Origin: Botryllus schlosseri | Lineage: Eukaryota > Chordata > Ascidiacea > Stolidobranchia > Styelidae | NCBI GenBank assembly: GCA_000444245.1 | Contig: ATSW01001998.1 | Span: 1,332 to 26,307, forward strand | DNA length: 24,976 nucleotides | Direction of reading: 5' to 3' | Part shown: one piece after another, positions 20,530-24,976 of the stretch | How positions within the stretch are numbered: position 1 is the stretch's first letter | Layout: each line of letters starts with the position of its first letter | Translations under genes and position numbers: made by a program | The notes under the pieces: generated by a model | Seen by the model: only the letters and a program-made list of their open reading frames with translations | Databases searched by the model: none | What the model was told of the DNA's origin: nothing

Positions 20530-20817
20530 CATAGGGTCACCATACGTCCCCATTAAGGAGGATTTTCTCACCTTTTTCAGGAAATTGAAAATGTCCCTCA
20601 ATGTCCTCCTTTTTTGCAATTTGTCCTTCATTACAGCTTTTACAGTCAAGCTAATGGACAGGGCCAACTGACAACCGGCTGAAATGACGTGAAATAGGCA
20701 GTTTAGTGAACACAACTAGATTTCCAGTAAATATTTCAAAATCAGCTGTTTTCAGTTTCGGTAAATAAACTTTTTAGATCCATGAAAAGGTGCGGATTCC
20801 AAAATTTGGTAACGCCA
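20530..20817 (+). mobile_element. 288-bp MITE (TAGGGTTACCAT family), copy 2
   Basis: This starts CATAGGGTCACCATACGTCC and ends in a decayed inverted form, TTTGGTAACGCCA. The flanks CCGTTACG (20522-20529) and CCGTTACC (20818-20825) give an 8-bp target duplication with one mismatch. Its length is close to copy 1 (283 bp), and its interior aligns with copy 3 through GCTAATGGACAGG and AAATGACGTGAAAT. Confidence 0.7.
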
Positions 20818-20849
20818 CCGTTACCACGCGAGCAAGGATTCCACACTTG

Positions 20850-21140
20850 AATTGTTGTTGTTAGTTTTTTTTTTGTGGTATTCACGCTGTTTGTCGACTA
20901 TTATGGCCATTTACACCAGGTCAATTTTCTTCATCTTTATTCCGTAACTACCGTCTTGTAGCACGGCCCACTTCCAGGCTTTTTTAATACACCACTGACA
21001 CGGATAAGATGACGAGTAGGAGCCTACATAAACGTCCAACACGTACGTATAGGAATTCTGGAGCCGACCTCGGTTGGAATCGAACCGGTCTCCGATTGAT
21101 GTTGCAGCTGTGGATTACACCACTACGTTATCTCGCCACG
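20850..21140 (-). mobile_element. tRNA-derived SINE, copy S4 (full length)
   Basis: On the minus strand from 21140, GTGGCGAGATAACGTAGTGG includes an A-box-like part, and ACCGGTTCGATTCCAACC contains a perfect Pol III B box. The body is shared with S1 and S2. The 3' end on the minus strand is GAATACCAC followed by an A-run and CTAACAACAACAAT, a CAA-type tail. It is the best copy in the window and would define the family at about 290 bp. Confidence 0.82.
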
Positions 21141-21589
21141 GAATGCGTATTGTGTACTTCTTAGGATCTGGTCTTAATTGATTGACCTACTCTAATTTAG
21201 CACGATACACTGTGCGTGTTATCTTCTTATCCGCTGGAATCCCGGTAGACATAATCAATTTTGACAAAATTGAAAATTGACGATTTCGTTCAGCCTTAAA
21301 ACAGGGGAATTTTCTGATAGAAATCAGTCGCGTCCATACGTGTGTAGGTACTGTACGTAACGTATGTGCACCGCTAAATATTCGAAATTCGACCACTGAC
21401 ACTCTATCTAAACCAACCCAAAAGCTCTAAATCACCACTGTGGTCAGTGTTCGACACACAGGACACTAGAGTACACTGATGGCCCCTAAGAATTCAAGGT
21501 AAATCTGAATAATTGAAAATCCGTTGATGAACATATTGATGTCAATCACCAGCTTAGTAATCATTTGATTGCTTCGTTTATCTATTCTA

Positions 21590-21760
21590 GAGTTACCGTA
21601 TATCCTCATTTAGAAGGATTTGTCCTGCTTTTTTCCTCAGAGGACGCCTAAATTTCCTCGTTTTTGGGAATTCGTCCTCCTTTATAGCTTTGACGGCCAG
21701 GCTAATGTACAGGCACCACTATTAAACGCTATAAATGACGTGAAATCTGCGATGCGGACG
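21590..21760 (+). mobile_element. MITE (TAGGGTTACCAT family), copy 3, right part unclear
   Basis: TAGAGTTACCGTATATCCTC, AGAAGGATTTGTCC, TCGTCCTCCTTTATAGCTTT and GCTAATGTACAGG align in order with copy 2 at 20530. Similarity fades after ATAAATGACGTGAAATCTGC. A right end near 21870 would fit the expected length but is not convincing. Confidence 0.6.
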
Positions 21761-22699
21761 TTCGTGCTGTGACCGCTAAATATCTTACAAAGCAGCGCGA
21801 AAAACCGACGGGCAAATGCAAATAATTAACATTGGCATCTGTAGGATTTTTCGTTTGTCATTAAACGTTGCAGATATACGTGCGTTACTGAGGGCCGTCT
21901 CTGTCGGCATAGTAAACATACCATTACTGTTTAGAACCGCTGTAAGTAAGGTTGACATACAACATACATTCAACCACCGTGTGAGGGATATAGACCGAAG
22001 AATGGGACATAAGTTACGGGCGTGTATAGCCCAGTTGTACATGGTGTATAAATGTTATAGCAGATTAGTTGGTTATATCTGATTTCCATCATAAGACATT
22101 TTTTCATGATAATGCATTGAGGCTGTTTTATCTTTTAACAAGTTCGCGTATATGCGATGGCGCTCTTGTGAACGATGTGAGTTTTAGTGCGAAAATCAGA
22201 ACTCCAGGTTTCAAGCAAGTTTACCAACGGCATATCGAACCGAAGTCGTAGCCAGGATGCAAATTAGGAAGGTATCGTATCGTTTAACGAGAGCCTGTCG
22301 TCATATCGGCATGCCATCGAAATCATCGTCGGTTCAACAGTTATAACACGTACTTATACATAACTCTCACGGACTGGATGGTCTGATGTTGATGACCGCC
22401 GACAGTCAAAATGTTGCATACCGATAACGAGGCAGTCCTGGTCAAAGACAGCTATTGATTCCGTTCAAGACGGGTCGCAAACCTTTTCGCCAAAGGAGCC
22501 ATATTGATACTTTATTTTCAATTGTAATTCTTATGGAACCATATAACAATTTTAATCTGCGGTGACGTGACAATTATAAAATCGTAACTTTGTGGTTAAA
22601 AAAGAGGTAAAAAACAATAATAAAGACATGTTTTGAACAGGGGCCGGTGTTTTAAACATGTTTATTTTGAATTGATTTTTGTTTTAAATACAACCCTAT

Positions 22700-23320
22700 A
22701 GTTATTTATGATTACATGGCTACTACAACGGAGAAGACAAAACATCGCCTGGTTCATGTCATGGTTGAACGTTTACGGACGGTGAAAGTGCTTTAGAATG
22801 ATGATGTCGTCCAAAATAATGTCGTCGAAAAGCATGGTATGGTCGAACTGCTTCCCTGTTTTCAGTACGTTAGGGTTGACCTAGGAACAATTCAGAAGTC
22901 CAATTCGTCAGAAAACAGGTGGCCTGTTATTTTACTTTGCTGCGGTTTTATTGTAAATAAATGAAGTTGATATGGGATGTATTCTTGAAATGCTCGCATA
23001 ATTGGAGTTTTTACTTGAAATAAGTCACATTATGTTATCGACAGAATATATTGATTCATCGGTGAGAATGTTTTCTATCGGTATCGGTCCAAAACCACGA
23101 TATCGCTCAGGCTTGATTCAAACGATTGACATCACAATATCCTAAACGAATATCTTGAGGCCGTATTGACGTCTTCCTGCCCTTGGCTGCGCCCCTGTCA
23201 ATGCCATCCTAGTATTTTTCTATTCCGTTGTTATTCTACTATGTTATTCTACTATGGTACGCACTCCATTCAATATAACTGTAATTGTGAAAGTTATGCA
23301 ATGATATAGCGTTCTTGTTT
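22700..23320. other. Region upstream of the GST gene, no recognised feature
   Basis: No exon or shared repeat was recognised. A 14-bp word with TTATTCTACTATG is repeated in tandem at about 23229-23256. Any promoter or upstream non-coding exon of the GST gene would lie here or beyond. Confidence 0.4.
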
Positions 23321-23350
23321 CAGCAAGATCCTTTTCAATAGCATACCACA

Positions 23351-23550
23351 ATGGTTATCGAATTTTATACCGTAGATTTGAGTCCGTTTGGTAGGGGAGT
23401 GTGGATGACTCTGGAGGCCCTGGGTTTGGAATACGAAAAAAAGAACACAAATCCGTTGGTAGGAGATACGAAAACCGACGCTTACACCGCAATAAATCCA
23501 TTTCAAAAAATCCCCGGATTAGTAGACGGGTCGGTCAAACTCGGAGAGAG
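23351..23550 (+). CDS. Glutathione S-transferase, first coding exon (delta/epsilon/theta-like)
   Basis: Cytosolic GSTs conjugate glutathione to electrophiles. This exon encodes 66 residues plus two bases of the next codon and covers most of the thioredoxin-like N-terminal domain: FYTVDLSPFGRGVWMTLEAL, then NPFQKIPGLVDG and KLGE. The SP pair near residues 11-12 sits where delta/theta-type enzymes carry the catalytic serine, and IPGLVDG holds the conserved cis-proline. The split codon AG-N after LGE would give serine if the next base is C or T, matching the family's E-S-R glutathione-binding motif. The donor is GTGAGA. An acceptor-like TTCTTGTTTCAG ends at 23323, so the ATG in ACCACAATGG follows a 27-base piece of 5' UTR and an upstream untranslated exon is likely. 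No further exon was found to 24976. The class is uncertain. Confidence 0.85.
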
Positions 23551-23778
23551 GTGAGACAATATTTTTACCGAATTTATATTCCCATTTTCTCTCAATGGAT
23601 GATATATTGCCAGTAAAGATGAGCAGGGTCGAAGACATGGCGCTCAACACCAATTGGCTCGTGAAATGGAACGTTACACGGGATAAAACCCAAGTTGACG
23701 ATTAACAAGCTAGATATGCGATAGACACATGAGCATCACAGCGGCTGTTGTCTTACACCGACTTATTACCTTGTAGAC

Positions 23779-24404
23779 CAGGGGCCGGCAATAGACGGCC
23801 CGCGAAGGGATTTTGTCCGGCCCGCGGACAGTTTTCCGTCTTATATGATAATGCGGCCCGCGGCTACAGTCTGCCGAGATTCCCCGCTACTTGCTTACTA
23901 CGTCAAATTTTAGTGACTGTATGTTATTATATACAATACATGTATGCGCACTGCGCAGCGTGCGAGAGTGGAGCTTACGCGTAAGTTCGTCGCAACGGGA
24001 AGAGTTGCATTTGTCCTGAGGGACGAGTTTCAGCTCTTTGACCGAGCTGGACGAGAGTATCTGGCTGATAGTATGTATGACTGACTTCCGATATTCTTAA
24101 CTAGCTTGCTAATCCAGAGACAGTGTCTTTCCGGTACTTTGTATTGACGAACAGTGAGCACGGATCAACTAACCCAACTTAATAACAAGACGTTAAAAAA
24201 TACTTGCAATACTGCAAAATAAGAATACATCACGTCAGTGCCCTACCAAACGAGGAGCTACTCATGACCATGCTTACTACACGGCCGTCGAAAGAAAGAG
24301 TGAAACGTGGTCGAGCTTCTTCTGCCGTCCGATGAGGCGAGTCGAGCGTGACCATTGTGACGAAAGAATAGTGTTAAAGAACGACCGTGACATAGCCGGC
24401 CCTG
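23779..24404. mobile_element. hAT-like non-autonomous element
   Basis: The left end CAGGGGCCGGCAATAGACGG and the right end (minus-strand reading CAGGGCCGGCTATGTCACGG) form an imperfect terminal inverted repeat. GCGGCCCGCGG-type words lie just inside the left end, as in the hAT element at 18101. The flanks TTGTAGAC and TTGGGAAT agree only in part, so the target duplication is decayed or the ends are slightly off. It lies downstream of the GST exon, probably in its first coding intron. Confidence 0.6.
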
Positions 24405-24739
24405 TTGGGAATTGTGAATACGAGACATTAATCAATGAGCAACAAATCTGTGGGAATGGTGGTGACCTAGATATGAAATAGGGCGGCAGAAATTAAAAAA
24501 AAATGTTCACAACCAGACTTGCATTACATGACACGAAATCTAGTACTGCCCCAGACGACACAAATTTCTAATGCCGCGACTATAGGGGTGCGGGCAGTCA
24601 CTGCCCTGTGGCAAAGGCCAATGTGGCTGGCAGTTATCAGCAAACGACGAAATAGAAGCGACAGTGGTGCTCTAAATATGAATAAGGCGGCAGGCAACAA
24701 AACTAAGGAAATAATTTGACTAAAATACGCATGCAATGC

Positions 24740-24976
24740 ATCGCGCAGAATTTTCTGTATGATCAGTCTTGCAGGTAGAGAGAACGAGCCGAGGTAACCC
24801 AATGGAGTGAAGACCTGGGCGATCTGACTGTCAATACCCTTGCGTCTGAAAGGCTTAGGCTTGATGTTCGTTCCGGCGTCGAGTGTGTCTTCATTTATAT
24901 TCCCGGTGACTCCTGGTGTCTGCTCTTGGTCTGAGTGCTCGAAGTCTTGGTCCACCAGGTTGGAGACGCGAGCAGA
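24740..24976 (-). mobile_element. BEL/Pao LTR retrotransposon fossil, partial pol region
   Basis: A minus-strand reading contains a stretch around RRKGIDSQIAQVFTPLGYLG, with SFSLPARLIIQ after it. This resembles the conserved region just after the reverse transcriptase core in BEL/Pao polyproteins. Only this part lies in the window and it continues past the right edge. It looks like a broken, partial copy. No LTR was seen here. Family assignment rests on this one block. Confidence 0.6.

Larger units (their letters stand above)
19868..22696. mobile_element. Putative 2.8-kb hAT-like element carrying nested SINEs and MITEs
   Basis: The left end GGGTTGCATTTAAA and the inverted right end (minus-strand reading GGGTTGTATTTAAA) are flanked by TATAGATA (19860-19867) and TATAGTTA (22697-22704), an 8-bp duplication with one mismatch. 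Both subterminal regions carry GTTTAAAACATGTTTTAAAC-like words. Inside lie two SINE copies and two MITE copies. No transposase was recognised in the interior; open frames at 21785-22251 have no known domain. The pairing of ends is inferred from similarity. Confidence 0.55.

Noticed and set aside
21785-22251. Open frames as a transposase of the 2.8-kb element
   Set aside because: Frames on both strands lack hAT or other transposase motifs and overlap each other, as chance frames do.
22470-22510. GGGTCGCAAACCTTTTCGCC as another hAT end
   Set aside because: It resembles hAT ends only loosely, starts GACGGG rather than CAGGGG, and has no partner or target duplication.
24524-24740. The C-terminal part of the 143-codon minus-strand frame as coding
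   Set aside because: After the BEL/Pao-like block the sequence loses any resemblance to the family. Treated as unrelated or decayed sequence.

Overview
This window looks like nuclear DNA from an invertebrate animal. The clues are multi-exon genes with GT-AG introns, some only 55-63 bp long, AT-rich spacers, and a dense load of hAT-type DNA transposons, MITEs and tRNA-derived SINEs. The short introns and deuterostome-looking proteins would suit a tunicate, but I cannot fix the phylum from sequence alone.

Three host genes can be supported. (1) On the minus strand, 697-3401 holds the last five exons of the DNA polymerase alpha B subunit (POLA2), about 254 C-terminal residues, with every splice phase consistent. 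Its 5' exons were not found. (2) On the plus strand, 5310 to about 15117 holds at least eight exons of a gene I cannot name. It encodes a long protein with a YIKDGGQDMFDTGN motif, a W/Y-rich middle and a cysteine-rich tail. Most splice phases chain correctly across 10 kb of repeat-filled introns, and at least one exon is still missing. (3) On the plus strand, 23351-23550 is the first coding exon of a glutathione S-transferase. Its later exons are not in the remaining 1.4 kb, which holds a hAT-like element and a BEL/Pao fossil fragment.

The rest is mostly transposon-derived. From left to right: a foldback element cut by the window start with a 107-bp hAT MITE beside its end (1-496); a GAGTC-rich repeat in a POLA2 intron (2508-2915); two minisatellite arrays grown from the same 107-bp MITE family (4211-5135); a SINE (5528-5822); a second GAGTC-rich repeat (6798-7267); a possible pogo-like element split by a second foldback copy (7533-9304); a composite repeat (10160-10690) whose fuller copy lies at 16792-17645; a 259-bp MITE with a perfect duplication of its target (11439-11697); a third foldback copy (12947-13485); a 616-bp palindromic element (15833-16448); a hAT element with transposase relics nested in the end of a MITE (17815-19443); and a 2.8-kb element packed with SINEs and MITEs (19868-22696).

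No operon, CRISPR array or convincing functional tRNA/rRNA gene was seen. The most interesting items are the unnamed plus-strand gene, the in-register tandem duplication of the POLA2 C-terminal codons, the nested hAT/MITE insertion whose order can be read from its target duplications, and the foldback family built from tandem inverted units.
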